Positions 9,485-22,484 of a stretch of 64,000 bases of DNA are shown here, piece after piece. Origin of the DNA: Vicia villosa. Its lineage: Eukaryota; Streptophyta; Magnoliopsida; Fabales; Fabaceae. The translations under genes were made by a program, and so were the position numbers. Location of the stretch: NCBI RefSeq assembly GCF_029867415.1, contig NC_081183.1:54262336-54326335 (forward strand), written 5' to 3'. A model generated the notes under the pieces. That model worked only from the letters and a program-made list of their open reading frames with translations. It was not told where the DNA came from and searched no databases. Each line of letters opens with the position of its first letter. The first letter of the stretch is position 1.

Positions 9485-12400
9485 CCTGAAGGCGTATGAC
9501 ACGTAAGACACCTGCAACACATCGGATTAGAAAAATTGAATTTAAAAAACGCGCGCGCGCAAGTCAATGTGGTGAGGACACGTCTTCGTCTTCAACCTCC
9601 AGACACCACCTTTAACAGCGCTTTTATGCAAAAGCGCTGTAATTGATGAACCCTAAATCTGCAGAAATAGCGAACAGGGGTAAATCAAAACATAAATTTT
9701 TCGCGATATGCTCTTTTGACTGGGTTTTCTCCCCTGAATTCGAATATGGCCTTAGTTTCTTCTAATTTTGCTTGTAACGAAAATCCCTAAATAGGATCTA
9801 AGAACCCTAAAAATTGTAACCTCGTATACAAGCATTCAAAACTCAATTAAACTTCCAGAAATGATCAACACATCAAGCTAAACTTAAATATATGTCTACA
9901 TCTTGCTAAGTATGCGTGTATGATCAAATACGAGTTGATTTATATTTGAACAAATCGTGACCTGTGTAGCTCGATTCAGTGAGTTTCAAGACTTGCAATT
10001 GATCTGATTATGTTTAGTGAGGGTTAGGGAATGTGTTTGAGTATTTAGTTTGTATTGAAACGAGCTATAATTTAAAATTCTAATTCTAATTTTTCTTCAA
10101 AATTTCAAGTGATTACAAAAGTGGCATATGCATAGTATTGGTTCTGAATTTGTCTCCCTTTATTACTGAAGTATGCTAGCTCTTATATAAGCATTGAAGT
10201 GCTTAAGAACTAAGCTAAAAAGCATTAAGTGCTTTTGTTGAATTCTTGACTTTTTCAACACATGTAGCTTTGCATTTAAGCTACCATGGCTTGACTTTCC
10301 ACTCTCCTTCTGCTGTACTTGGCTTGGGGCAGAGTTTTGATTGATTCCTTGATGAGTCATGCTTAGAAACTAAGCCAAGCATTATCCTCCCATTTTCTTT
10401 TTTCAATTTAATCTTAAATATGATAAAATTAAACCAAAAATGGAACAAAAATGATGTGGGCTTTGTCTTGGTCGTGGGAGGCACTTTACATCATGGTAAA
10501 TATGTTTGAATCATGGAAATTAGGCCCCATTTGGAAAAAACACATTTTTGATCAATGTTGGTTTCATGCATTTTCCCAAAATTTAGCCAACTTCAACAAG
10601 GTTTAAATCCCTCAATATTTATCATATGAAGGATATCTTGCCCTTTTTGGAAACCTCAAAGAGTCCTCTAACCAATGTTCTTGGTCTCATGTCAAAATGA
10701 TTTTCCATGCTCCTTGAGTGTCCTTTTGAAAAAAGTGTCTTTTTGTTAACTTTGAAAATGACCTGTAATGTCTTGGTTCATATTTTTCAAATGGTGAATC
10801 AAATAATCATGGGACCAATTTCATTTGAAAGATAATTGAATTTCCTTCACAATGAGCTTTGGTATGAATTTTTTGGATGAAGGATGAGAGAGTTATGACC
10901 AGTCAAAGTTCAGTTGACTTTTTAGGTGAAAACCCTAATTTTGAATCTTAGGGTTTTGTTGATTTTTGATCTTTCCTTGATGAATTATGATCATCCAATG
11001 ATCAAATGATGAATCCTTTGACAAAATATGGATGTTGACAAAAAAAATCATTTTTGACTGTCTGTTGACTTTTTTGGTCAAACGGGTCGTCTGTTGACTG
11101 TTTGAGCTGCTGACGGTGCGTCTGAGCGAATTGAAGTTTGAAAATTTGTATGATGGTACTTTGAGATATATGGAGGTCCATGAAATCCATTTGAAGTCTC
11201 AAAAACTTGTTTCTCCTGAAAAAACAATAAACCCTAATTAGAGATTGTTTGTTTAGGAGACAGTTGAGCGTACCTGATTTTTGTGCAGTGCTGAGTCTCT
11301 GCTAATCATGTGATATTCAGAAGACTTCTAGAACAAAAATCTTGGAGTTTTGAATTGCAAAAGATTGATTTGATTGATGGTACAAAACACGGAGAATTGC
11401 ACTGTCAGCGGTTTGACTGTCGACTGACTGTTCAGGTATTAATGTAGTAGTTAGAGTGAAAAAATTCAACAGTCAAAGTTGATATTTTTGTTTTTTTGTT
11501 TTTCTGATTGTTTTTGATTATGTTAATGGTGAACATTTATTTACATGACTTGTTAGAAAAACACAGACATAATAAATAAATAATATATACTGTATGCGAG
11601 CAAAATTACCGATAATAACCCTTAAAATCATTTAATGCACAGAAAAATAAATATTTAACCGGCACAAAACACACAAAATATTATCTGAATAATTAAGCAA
11701 CAGTATGACAAATAGTACAACATTTAATACTGACAGTACAAACATTACATACTATAATGAACGGTACGACGAGTAAACGGTACATTAAGAAATAAGAGAT
11801 ACGGCAAGCTTTAAGAATGACGATTAATAACCCATGCTACAAACAGTAACATGTAGATGATTGGGAGTGTCAACATCCCAGGTCCACATTTTTCAGGGCT
11901 ATGCAGAAAGAAGAAAGACATGATTACCACCACGATGGTGATGATCATAAGAAAACACGTCTCTATCCGCTTCGCCATTTTTTGCCTGGGGAAGAAGAGA
12001 GAATGAATATGAAGTAGAAATTTGAGAGATGAGTTAGAATTTGATGTGAAATTTTATGAAAAAAATGAGAGGTATTTATAGAATTAAAAGAAGGATAGAG
12101 ACGTTGGGGAATGAAGTGATTCCGTACAAAAGGTAAATTTGAGTGGAAGTGAGATTTGAAAGAAAGAGTATGATAGTGTTAGAAAAAAGAGAGATGTATA
12201 GAATAAAGTTAGGATTTAATTTTGAAAGAAGAGATTTGAAAAGAAAGGAAAAGATTTTGAAAATAATGGAATATAGTACAAAAATTAGTGGAAACAAAAA
12301 ATTAATTTACTTGTTACCAGTACAGTCTGAATCCCCGGACTATGCGCCTGCAAACGATTTAACTCTGTACCAATTGCGTCAGTACTATTTATCTGTAAAT

Positions 12401-12614
12401 AAATATCAAATAAATAGCGTGTGTGAAGTAATAAACAGTAATTGGCGTTTGCGTAAGAATAAATTCAACAGCGAGCCAAAATACCGTATAAGAAAAATTC
12501 TAAAAACCAAGTATTCATAAATCAGGATATGAAAACCCAAGATTATATGAAACTCTTAATTTTTAGATTGAAGTTTTCTTGAAAAAAGATGCGGGCAAAT
12601 TTTGGGGTATAACA
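9480..12614 (-). repeat. 3' LTR of Ogre A, larger fragment
   Basis: Matches 26085-29203 of the 5' LTR along its length. On the minus strand it starts TGTTATACCCC at 12614. It ends where the SIRE element entered. 704-724 is the next piece of the same LTR, after which Ogre B interrupts it. A TATA-type motif lies at 12073-12080 (minus TATAAATA), a perfect 11-bp inverted repeat at 9615-9640 and a CG dinucleotide run near 9549. Confidence 0.93.
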
Positions 12615-12626
12615 GTTGCCCCTATT
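12615..12626 (-). promoter_or_regulatory. Polypurine tract of Ogre A
   Basis: The minus strand reads AATAGGGGCAAC directly before the 3' LTR tip. Ogre C has AATAGGGGCATC at the same place (38656-38667), so the sequence is conserved between families. Confidence 0.85.
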
Positions 12627-12894
12627 CAATCTTCTTAAACCTGAAGAGATTGTTTGAAATCTGAAGGTAGAAGATGATTGAATATTTTAGATGCCCTGAA
12701 AATTTGCACTTACCTCCACCGGACGTGATGTTGGAAATTGCATTTGAATGTTGTATGAGAAATGTTGTTGGCAGATTGAAACATTACCTGAGATGGGCTT
12801 TCAGATGCCATCTGGCAGATGTATTTGATGGTTTGTTCACCAGAATGAATCCATTGATTATATCTTGATGAAGGATTTGAAAATCTCAGCGTTG

Positions 12895-13318
12895 ACTGTT
12901 TCGGAACCGTCCAAGGTTACCGCTTTAAGTCTTGGAGGATGATCGTTACGGAACTGTCCAAAGTTTTTCCGCTTTAGATTTTGAAAGTTAATCGTTGTGG
13001 AACCGTCTGAGGTATCAGCTTTAGATCTTTGATGGTAGATCATTCTGGAACCGTCTAAGGTATCAGCTTTAGATCTTTGATGGTAGATCGTTCTGGAACC
13101 GTCTGAGGTATCAGCTTTAGATCTTCGATGGTAGATCGTTCTGGTACCGTCTGAGGTATCAGCTTTAGATCTTCGATAGTAGATCGTTCTGGAACCGTCT
13201 GAGGTATCAGCTTTAGATCTTCGATGGTAGATCGTTCTGGAACCGTCTGAGGTATCAGCTTTAGATCTTCGATGGTAGATCGTTCTGGAACCGTCTGAGG
13301 CATCAGCTTAGATCTGTG
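12895..13318. repeat. 48-bp tandem repeat in the Ogre A 3' UTR
   Basis: About nine units, each with ggaaccgtctgaggtatcag and ctttagatcttcgatggt. The first two or three are degenerate and the last five nearly identical. The period is a multiple of three, so one frame stays open through it, but nothing suggests it is translated. Confidence 0.9.
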
Positions 13319-13593
13319 TTGGTATGTTTTGAGTTGATAGGTGATTTGTAAAGAGAGATCTCTTCAGAATGAATCTTCGGCTTGATTATATCTGAGAGGA
13401 ATGCTTATCTGAATAGAGTTCAAGGGGAACATTGCATGTGATTGATGACATCTTTGCTGAAGACATCCGTCTACCTGAAAAAATCAAGTTAGTGATATGC
13501 AATGTTTATGATGTATGTAATGTATGAGATTCTCGAACTAAAGGAGAAATATGCATGTTATGTATGCGTTTGTTATGAAACATTATGTGCTAT

Positions 13594-13728
13594 GTATGAA
13601 TATGCGTATGATGTATGATGTATGATGTATGATGTATGGTGTATGATGTATGATGTATGACATATGATGTATGATGTATGATGTATGGTGTATGATGTAT
13701 GATGTATGACATATGATGTATGATGTAT
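13594..13728. repeat. Heptamer (gatgtat) microsatellite in the Ogre A 3' UTR
   Basis: A run of gatgtat with variants ggtgtat and gacatat. A 49-bp block ending in gacatat occurs twice in a row, so there is a higher-order repeat inside the microsatellite. Confidence 0.85.
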
Positions 13729-14603
13729 TGAGCGTATCAAGCTTCTGATTGGGAAAATAAATCCCTGCTAGCCATTTGGAAATGAAGGCATTGTGATTGT
13801 TGATGATTTTTGTCGTCTTGTTTGAGTATCCTCGGCTGGGAAACTTCTTTGAGAACCAGGGTGCTCTGTTGAAGAATTTTTGATTACCACTCGGGTATGA
13901 AAAGTAATTTGAAAGTTCTGATTTTGATGCCCTTTAAAGTGGGAATGAAGAAGATGCATAATCCTCCGATGCACTATTTGACAAGTCCTGGTGTGGAGAT
14001 CACACCTTCTGGGGATAGTAATCTGGAACAGCCCTGCTGGGGAATAAGATTCCTCGAATCTCTTTGTTGGAGAGAAAAATCTCATTGAGGAATTTGCTGA
14101 GAAACGCATTTCTGTTGAGGAATTTTTCTTCTGATGCCGGTTTTAGGATGATGTCCAAATGATTGGGACATTACCTGAATGCTATTCCTGTTTTTCCTGG
14201 TAAACATCAATCATATTCAAATGCACATGTTCATTCAAAATTATCATTGGGACGTTTACGTATTCAAAACAGAAAAAGTGAAAATGTTGATTTTGAGCAT
14301 AAGATGCATTGATTTTTTTTGAAAAAGAGCCATGATAGGCTGATTAGTATAAGGAGACAAAAATCCTAGTAGTAGGAAATTATCATAAAGTTTTTGAAAA
14401 GTATTTATAAAGAGAAATAGCTATGTGAAAACAATCCAGTCAAGTTTCAATTCTTCTATTGCCAATCTGTCTTCGAGCATCTCATCCCTCACTTGTTGGA
14501 AGAAAGTAATTGGACTGATCGGTGTCTTTGATGTGTTGAATCTTGAAGGTGAGTAGGTAAATAAACGGAACATAGTTGTACGCTTTATTCCCTAACTTTT
14601 GCC
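13729..14603. other. Rest of the Ogre A 3' UTR
   Basis: Non-coding sequence between the microsatellite and the hairpin units next to pol. Short frames occur on both strands but none is protein-like. 12627-12894 on the other side of the arrays is similarly empty. Confidence 0.6.
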
Positions 14604-14744
14604 TAGGCTGCCCTTTCAGGTTTTCAGCCTACCGGGATAATTTTATTTAGCCTCTAATTTTTGGCTGGACCGCCCTTTCGGGTTTTCAATCCACCGAGAT
14701 GCTCATTTTTTTGCCTAAGTTGCCCTTTCAGGTTTTCAACTTAG
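14604..14744 (-). other. Three covarying hairpins after the Ogre A pol stop
   Basis: Read on the minus strand, three inverted repeats lie at 14744-14715 (stem CTAAGTTG / CAACTTAG), 14693-14666 (TGGATTG / CGGTCCA, with G-U pairs) and 14631-14604 (TAGGCTG / CAGCCTA). Each encloses AAAAC followed by CTGAAAGGG or CCGAAAGGG, that is an A4 bulge and a three-pair inner stem capped by GAAA. The stems differ in sequence but keep pairing. The first starts 12 bases after the pol stop. Confidence 0.75.
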
Positions 14745-14755
14745 CGAGCTTTTCT

Positions 14756-17700
14756 TTAAGCGAAGTACTTTTTGACTATGTCCGCATTCACAGGGTGTGG
14801 GAAATCCTCGCCATCCATGGTGGTAAGCAACATGGCTCCGCCGGAGAATATTTTCTTGATTACAAACGGTCCCTCATAAGTGGGAGTCCACTTGCCCCTG
14901 GGGTCACCTTGTGGTAGGATGATTCGTTTGACAACCAAGCCACCAGTTTGGTATGCCTGACTTTTCACTTTCTTGTTGAAGGCTTTGATCATACGCTTTT
15001 GGTACAACTGACCATGACAAATAGCTGCGAGTCTCTTCTCATCAATCAAGTTTATCTGGTCCAATCGAGTTTGAATCCAATCGTCTTCGTCTAGATCGGC
15101 TTCTTTCATGATCCTTAGGGAAGGAATCTGGATTTCGATTGGGAGAACTGCCTCCATACCATAGACTAAGGAAAATGGAGTTGCCCCTGTTGAAGTACGC
15201 GCTGATGTGCGATAACCATGAAGAGCAAAAGGTAACATCTCATGCCAGTCTTTGTAGGTTACTGTCATCTTTTGTATGATCTTCTTGATGTTCTTATTGG
15301 CAGCTTCCACCGCGCCATTCATCTTTGGTCGATATGGAGAGGAATTATGATGTTTGATTTGGAACTGTATGCAGAGTTCAGTAATTATTTTGTTGTTTAG
15401 ATTTGTGCCATTGTCTGTGATGATCCTTTCAGGGATGCCATACCGACAAATGAGATTGTGCTTGATAAACCGGGCCACAACATTCTTGGTGACTGAAGCA
15501 AATGAAGCTGCTTCTACCCATTTTGTGAAGTAATCGATAGCGACTAGGATAAAGCGATGTCCGTTGGAGGCAGTAGGCTTGATTTCTCCAATCATATCAA
15601 TACCCCACATTGCAAAAGGCCAAGGAGCTGTCAGGATATTTAGCGGGACTGGGGGTATATGTACTTTGTCGGCATATATCTGGCATTTGTGACAGGTTCT
15701 GGAGTGATGATGGCAGTCTGTCTCCATGGTAGACCAGTAATAACCTGTTCTTAGGATCTTTTTAGCCATTGTATGTCCGCTTGAATGAGTACCAAAGGCA
15801 CCATCGTGTATGTCTTTCATAATCTGTTCTGCTTCCTTCTTGTTTACACAACGAAGTAAAGTCGAGTCATGGTTGCGATTGTATAGGGTTCCATTACTTA
15901 GAAAGAATTTGGCAGCAAATCTTCTTAGAAACTTTTTGTTGTTAATGGATGCCCCTTCAGGGTATTCCTGAGCTTCGAGATACCTTTTTACTTCATGGAA
16001 CCATGGTTTGTCTTCCGTTCTTTCGGCATCAATCTTATTGCAATAGGCAGGTTCATCTTGTATGTAAATGGTGATCATTGGCGCCTCGTTGTCCCACCTG
16101 ACTTTGAACATGGATGACATGGTAGCTTGAGCATCAGCTAGTTGATTTTCTTCGCGCGGGATGTGTTCAAAAGTGATCTCTTCAAAGTAAGGAATCAGAC
16201 TCAGCACATATTGTTTGTATGGAATTAGATTCGGGTGCTTCGTGTCCCATTCCTCTTTGACTTGATAAATCACAAGCGCCGAGTCTCCGTAGACCTCCAG
16301 GAACTTGATTCTTAGATCAATTGCAGCTTTGAGACCCAGAATACATGCTTCGTACTCGGCTATATTGTTAGTGAAGTTGAAGCATAATCTGGCAGTGAAT
16401 GGCGTATGACCTCCTGTAGGAGAAATGATCACAACTCCGATGCCATTGCCAAGCGCATTAGAGGCTCCATCAAAAACCATAGTCCATCGGGATCCTGGCT
16501 TGGGTCCTTCTTCTGGTCCTGGTTGTTCGTAGTCAGTGACTAGCATAATGTCTTCATCTGGGAAGTCGAAGTTCAATGCTTGATAATCATCCACTGCTTG
16601 ATGAGCCAGATGATCAGCTACCACACTTCCTTTGATTGCTTTTTGCGAAGTGTACTGGATGTCATATTCTGTTAAAATCATTTGCCATCTTGCTATTCTT
16701 CCAGAGAGAACAGGTTTTTCGAACACATACTTGATAGGATCCATTTTGGAGATTAGGAAAGTGGTGTGATTTAGCATATACTGTCTTAGTCGGCGAGCCG
16801 CCCATGCTAAGGCACAACAAGTTTTTTCGAGAAGTGAGTATCTTGTTTCACAATCGGTAAACTTTTTGCTAAGGTAGTAGATTGCATGCTCCTTTCGGCC
16901 GGACTCGTCATGTTGCCCCAGTACACACCCCATTGAATCTTCTAACACAGTTAGGTACATTATCAAAGGTCTTCCTTCCACTGGTGGTAACAAGATTGGC
17001 GGTTTTTAGAGAGACTCTTTGATTTTGTCAAAGGCTAACTAGCATTTGTCATTCCACCTTTCTACTTGATCTTTCTTCAATAGTTTGAAGATCGACACAC
17101 AAGTAGTAGTCATATGGGCAATAAATCGGGCGATGTAATTCAGACGTCCCAAGAATCCTCTGACTTGTTTCTCGGTACGGGGTATAGGCTTTTCTTGAAT
17201 GACTTTGACCTTGGCGGGATCAACCTCAATACCTTTGCTACTGACGATGAAACCTAAAAGTTTACCAGATCTTACTCCAAAGGTACACTTGTTCGAATTT
17301 AGTCTCAACTTGTATTTCTTGAGTCTGCCAAACAGCTTGTGTAGATGACCCAGATGTTCTTCTTCGGTGTTGGACTTTGCAATCATATCGTCGACATACA
17401 CCTCTATTTCCTGATGAATCATATCATGGAACAGAGCAACCATTGCACGCTGATATGTAGCTCCTGCATTCTTTAAACCAAAGGGCATTACTTTGTAACA
17501 AAAGGTTCCCCAGGGTGTTGTGAAGGTTGTTTTTTCCATGTCTTCGGGTGCCATCTTGATTTGATTGTACCCTGAGAATCCATCCATGAAGGAGAATACC
17601 TTGCATTGTGCGGTATTGTCAACCAGTACATCGATGTGAGGTAAAGGGAAATCATCTTTGGGGCTTGCTCGGTTCAGATCTCTGTAGTCTACACACATTC

Positions 17701-18227
17701 TGACTTTCCCGTCTTTTTTGGGCACAGACACTATGTTAGCTATCCAAGGAGGATAACTCACAACTTTCAGAAAACCGGCATTGAATTGCTTCTCAACCTC
17801 GTCTTTGATCTTTTTAGACATATCGGGCCTACTCCTCTGCAATTTCTGCTTAACTGGAGTGCTACCTTCTTTGATCGGCAGGCGATGAACCACAATGTCC
17901 GTGTCAAGGCCAGGCATATCTTCGTAGGACCAGGCGAATATCTCGACGTGGTCTTGCAACATTTGAACCAGTCTTTGCTTGACACTGTTTTCTAGATCAG
18001 CCCCTATCTTGACTTCTTTCTTTTCTTCGTCGTTGCCCAAGTTGATGACCTCAATTGGTTCTTCATACGGCTGTATAGTCTTTTCTTCTTGTTCTAGCAG
18101 CCTTGCAAGTTCTCTTGGTACCTCACAATCTTCCTCACTTTCGTCCTCAGTTTGGTAGATCGGATTTTCAAAGTCATGACGGGCAATAGCAGAATCGTTA
18201 TCGACTGGATCCAAAGTGAATGTGAAT
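14756..18227 (-). pseudogene. pol: Ogre A Pol: RT, dual RNase H, integrase (two stops)
   Basis: A 1157-codon frame (from the predicted splice acceptor) interrupted only by two stops, TAG at 17041-17039 and TAA at 17008-17006, both in the connection between RT and RNase H and both readable as lost Gln codons. The RT core shows MCVDYRDLNRASPKDDFPLP, the FMDGFSGYNQI block and catalytic YVDD. A Ty3-type RNase H region follows (GCVLGQHDESGRKEHAIYYL), then a second RNase H (WTMVFDGASNALGNGIG, with NIAEYEAC and YGDSALVI), as known for the Tat lineage. Integrase has an HHCC zinc region (H...H...CHKC) and the catalytic D, D, E set (GIDMIG, ITDNGT, NGAVEAANK). The end KKYFA is shared with Ogres C and D. 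Enzyme product would be broken as it stands. Confidence 0.9.
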
Positions 18228-18486
18228 CTACATTTATTTATGTGGGTGTGTGTAAGAAAACATAGCTATTTGAAAAAAATGAAGAAAGAAAAAGGATCAC
18301 AAAATTTGAATATGCAAACGTCCCATGATTTTATTGAATGCACATGATCATGATATGATAAAACCTTTATAAAAGGACCAGTGTGCTTCGGGCAAGGCAC
18401 ACGGCTTTCAAGTTCATGGTTCGATAGCACAGGAACCATTTCTATCTTTGCACATATAAACAACGAAAACAAGGAATTGCATTTAC
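18228..18486 (-). other. Predicted Ogre A intron between gag-pro and pol
   Basis: On the minus strand a donor GTAAAT starts at 18486 and an acceptor TGTAG ends at 18228 (259 nt). The TAA stop of gag-pro lies inside the donor. Joining GA at the end of exon 1 to A at 18227 makes a Glu codon and opens straight into the pol frame (…FDQE-FTFTLDPVDND). The same phase works in Ogre D. Partial splicing of an intron here is established for Ogre; these exact borders are my inference. Confidence 0.7.
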
Positions 18487-21400
18487 TCCTGATCAAAGGA
18501 GATCACATCCTCAGCTTCCCAGTTGTTAAATACATTGTTATGAGCAGGGAGTATCCAGCTGTTCCAGTTGCAGTTGTCTTCTTCATCTTCCACAGCATTG
18601 ATTTCATTGGTGGGGAAATGAGTTGGTGATCTTTCAGGATAAGTAGGATGATCTGTTGGATATGAGGATCCTGGTTGAGGTACCTCAGTTGGCTGAGCGA
18701 GATACTCGATAAGGCCGTCCCATCCAGTCGGGATGATGTCTTTGAGGGAGACTTGTGCATTCTGCTGAGTAGTGTATTGTGACAGAAAATAACCCTCGTT
18801 ATTTGGTGTTTCCATGGCTTCTCCAGGAGTGAAATTGTCGTCATAATGTTCATCCCATCCAGTTGGGACAATGTCTTCAATGGCGACTTGTGAGCTCGGA
18901 GGAGCGGAATATTTCACCATAAAGTCATATTTGCCACTTGGCTCTCCTAAAGTATCCCAAACTTCTTTAGGTGGATTTTGATATTGCTCATTGATGGAAC
19001 TTGTGAAACTTTTGCCATTTTCAAAATGATTGCCCCATCCAGTTGGGGTAATGTCTTCTGTAGCAATAAAAGAACTCTGAGGTGCGGTATACTGAAAATT
19101 ATATCCGCCGCTTGGTTCTCCCAAAGTATCCCAAACTCCCATGGGAAGGGGTGGAACTTCATTTGGGTATGGCTGGATGATATGGTTCAAGAACACTCCA
19201 TCGTCTTCAATAGCATTTACTCCTTGGCTGATGAAATGTGGCATTAATCCTTCAGAACAAGGACTTTGATCGTTCTTTTGATTTCCATTAGCATAGCCCA
19301 GGCCTAGCTTGTCGGACTTGTAAGGTACATCGAGGAGCTGTCCCCATATTGTGAAACCACCTTTTTCGATCACAGCTTTGGCATCTTTGAGAGAAGCCAT
19401 AGTCGTAGTTGGAGTAGCAGCAATATGCTTGGTAGTAGAGACATCTGGAGAGACCACCTCAAAAGATTGGCAGGGCGTTTCGATGAATTCGTCATCCAAC
19501 TCAACATACTTGGAGTTACTCAGGTGACTAACCACATATTCCTCTTCGCCATAAACTGTGACAATCTTTCCTTTTACTGGATATTTCAACTTCTGATGTA
19601 GGGTAGAAGTTACAGCATTTGCCCCATGTATCCAAGGGCGTCCTAGTAAGCAGGAATATGCTGGGTGAATTTCCATTACGTAAAAGGTAGAATCAAAGAT
19701 CTGAGAGCCCACTCTGATTGGGAGATTCACCTTTCCGTACACTGTTCTTGTTGACCCGTCGAAGGCTCTTACCACAACATCGCTTGGTTGTAACACAATT
19801 CCTTCGAAGTCAAGCTTTTCTAGTACTGTTTTTGGTAATACATTCAAAGAAGAACCGTTATCTACCAGCACATGAGATAGAGTGGTGCCATTACATTCAA
19901 TGGAGATGTGTAAGGCTTTATTGTGATTCTTTCCAGCAGGGGTTAAATCAACATCAGAGAAACCGAGGCCATTATTCACTGTTAGACTGGCAACACAATT
20001 TTCAAATTGATCGATTGAAATCTCTTGTGGTATATGTGCAACTTTCAGGAACTTCATCAGGACTTTGGCATGAGCTTCTGAATACTTTAGCAGAGACATC
20101 ATTGAGATTTTTGAAGCAGTGTGCCCCAGTTGTTCGACAATATTGTAATCACTTTTGCAGATGATTTTCAATATTTCCTCCATTTCTTGCTTTGATGGAT
20201 CTTTAATAGTGACTTCCACCGGTATTTGAACTGGTTCAACTTGTGGCTCTTTGCCTCGAGCGTTGATATCTTGATTAGGAACTGGGACCTGGACTAGATT
20301 AGTAGCCACATTTGGAGAAATTTCTGGTGAAAAGATCCTTCCACTTCTCGTAATCTTACTGGTACCCACAATATTGTCAACAGTTGGAGTTGTAAAATTC
20401 AAGGCCTCTTTGGTCAAGGTATCCTGTTTAACCCCATGGACATAAACATTAGTGTCATAACTCCACGGGATTGCTTTGTCTGAGGAGTATGGAAATGGAG
20501 TTGGACTGGTAATGATTACCGATGCCACTTTGGGTGTAGCAGAAATTTTAAAGGGAGCTTTGGTAGGGATTTTTAATGGTATGTTAGAAACCACTGAAAC
20601 GTCCTCTATTCTCATCCCGTTTGCAAAAACTTCGCATAAAACGTCCATGGAAGGTAGCCTCTCGAACATAATGATACGGCGATCCATCCACTTTTGAATT
20701 CCCATTCTCAGATTTTCACAACCATTGGGTAGGTGTGTGCAATAAAAGCAATCAGGGTCACAACCTGGAAAGTAACCAGCTTGGATTAGCTTTCTTTTGA
20801 CTTCAAGGAGCGGAGTTGACAATTCCCTCACATCATAGATGTAAACAGTGTCTATGATAGCATTGACAGTCTTGTCGTGCTTTGGCATAGGTGCAGTGAT
20901 GACATTTGGAGTCTGTGGAGGATCGAACTCAATTTCCCCAGCATCTATCATGTCTTGTATTTTATTTTTCAGGGCCCAACAGTGATCTGCGTCATGTCCT
21001 GGACAGCTGGAGTGATACGCACATGTTGCATCGGGGCGATAACTTGGAGAGGAAGTGTTGACGTTTTTTGGAGGGTCTTTTAATGTGATCAGATCTGCTT
21101 TTAGCAAATGCTGCAATGCTTGAGAGATTGGCATATTGATTCTGGTAAAATTTCTTCTTGGCGCATCTGGTCGACGCGTATATTTTGGCGGTTGATCTTT
21201 TTGAGGTGCAGATGCGGAGATCAGAACTGCCCCTACAGATTGATGATGTTCACTTTTGCGACCTTTCTGACTTTGCATTGTATTAACCTCATTTCTCCCA
21301 CTGATGGGCCTTTTTGTAGTACCAGAGGAAGAGCCTATTTGAATTTTTCCATTTTGAATGCCGCTTTCGACACGTTCTCCAGTCAATATCAAGTCAGTGA

Positions 21401-22265
21401 AACCTGATGATGAGCTTCCCAGCAAATGACTGTAGAAAGGGCCAGTTAAAGTGCCCATGAACATGTCAACTAGCTCGCGATCTAATAAAGGTGGTTGAAC
21501 CCTTCCATCCATATCTCTCCACTTTTGTGCATATCCTTTGAAACTTTCATTTGGTGCCATGGACATGCCCCTTAGTTAAGTACGGGTTGGTGCAAGATCA
21601 GCATTGTATTGATACTGTTTGTAAAAAGCAGCAGCTAAATCTTCCCAGGTATGAACTTTTGTACTTTCCAACTGGTAGTACCACTCGAGTTGTGTACCCG
21701 ACAGGCTTTCTTGGAAGAAGTGAATTACATAGGACCTTAAATGTAGTTTTGGACAAGAAACTCCATCACACTTTGCAAACACAGGAACTTTGAACTTTGG
21801 AGGGATAACAACATCTGATACGAGTCCCAAATCATCGAAATCTAAACCAGGTATTTTTTGTATCTCCATAGCTTTCATGCGTTCTTCCAGCTGCTGGTAT
21901 TTGTCATCATCCTATTCGTCTCCAGAATGATAATCTTCTTCATTAGAAGAGAGAGAGGGTTTGGCAGAACCCTGGTTGCTGTGATTGTCTCCTTGTTCAC
22001 CATCACCGACTATTTCAGGGATCGGTGGCTTTTTGGACTTTTTGACTGGGATTTTGATCTTCCTTTTCAGGTGACTCAAGCCTATAGATCCTTTGGGCTT
22101 CTTTTTCTTTTTGGTTATCAGGGCTTTCAGTTCTTGTTGCCCCTTTGCCAGTTCTAGAATTGCTACTTGAACTTGGGCGTTCTGTGCTTCGAGATTCTTG
22201 ATGCTTGTTTCAGATTCCATCTCTTCTAACTGAAATAAACAGCGAGGAGATGAGAAATCCGTCAT
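18483..22265 (-). pseudogene. gag-pro: Ogre A Gag-Pro (two internal stops)
   Basis: A 1261-codon frame from MTDFSSPRC (22265) to the stop at 18483, in one phase throughout, broken by TAG at 21914-21912 and TAA at 21578-21576. The N-terminus has a coiled coil and Lys-rich stretch. The Gag core runs through VIPPKFKVPVF, SGTQLEWYYQLE, TWEDLAAAF and ESFKGYAQKWRDM. A Cys/His cluster (CAYHSSCPGHDADHC) is the nucleocapsid-like part. Protease carries VLVDNGSSLNVLP and the downstream CLLGRPWIHG motif. The C-terminal half has a repeated phrase (WDTLGEPSG … TGWD) three or four times, typical of Ogre between protease and the intron. The second stop lies in Gag, so full Gag-Pro cannot be made. Confidence 0.9.
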
Positions 22266-22484
22266 GTGAACCTGTTATGCAATGTGTATGAATGAAGTGC
22301 ATATGCAATGTTTATGAATGAAATGTATATGCAATGAAATGTATATGCAATGTTTTCAAGGATCTTAGAGTTTAGATTTGTTAGAACAAAAGAAAAACAA
22401 ACATTTGTTAGTTAAACAATTTATTTATTTTTTTTTTCTTTGCCTCATTCGGGCTTACAAAACAGAAAAAGAATGAAGGATCCC
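22266..22484 (-). other. Spacer between ORF1 and gag of Ogre A
   Basis: 219 bp with a short imperfect repeat (gtatatgcaatg / atgaatgaaatg) and a T-rich run at about 22420-22440. No gene seen. Confidence 0.7.

Noticed and set aside
13055..13303. An open frame made of a 16-residue repeat, as a repeat protein
   Set aside because: The 48-bp period keeps any frame open; the array is in the Ogre A 3' UTR and lacks a sensible upstream context.
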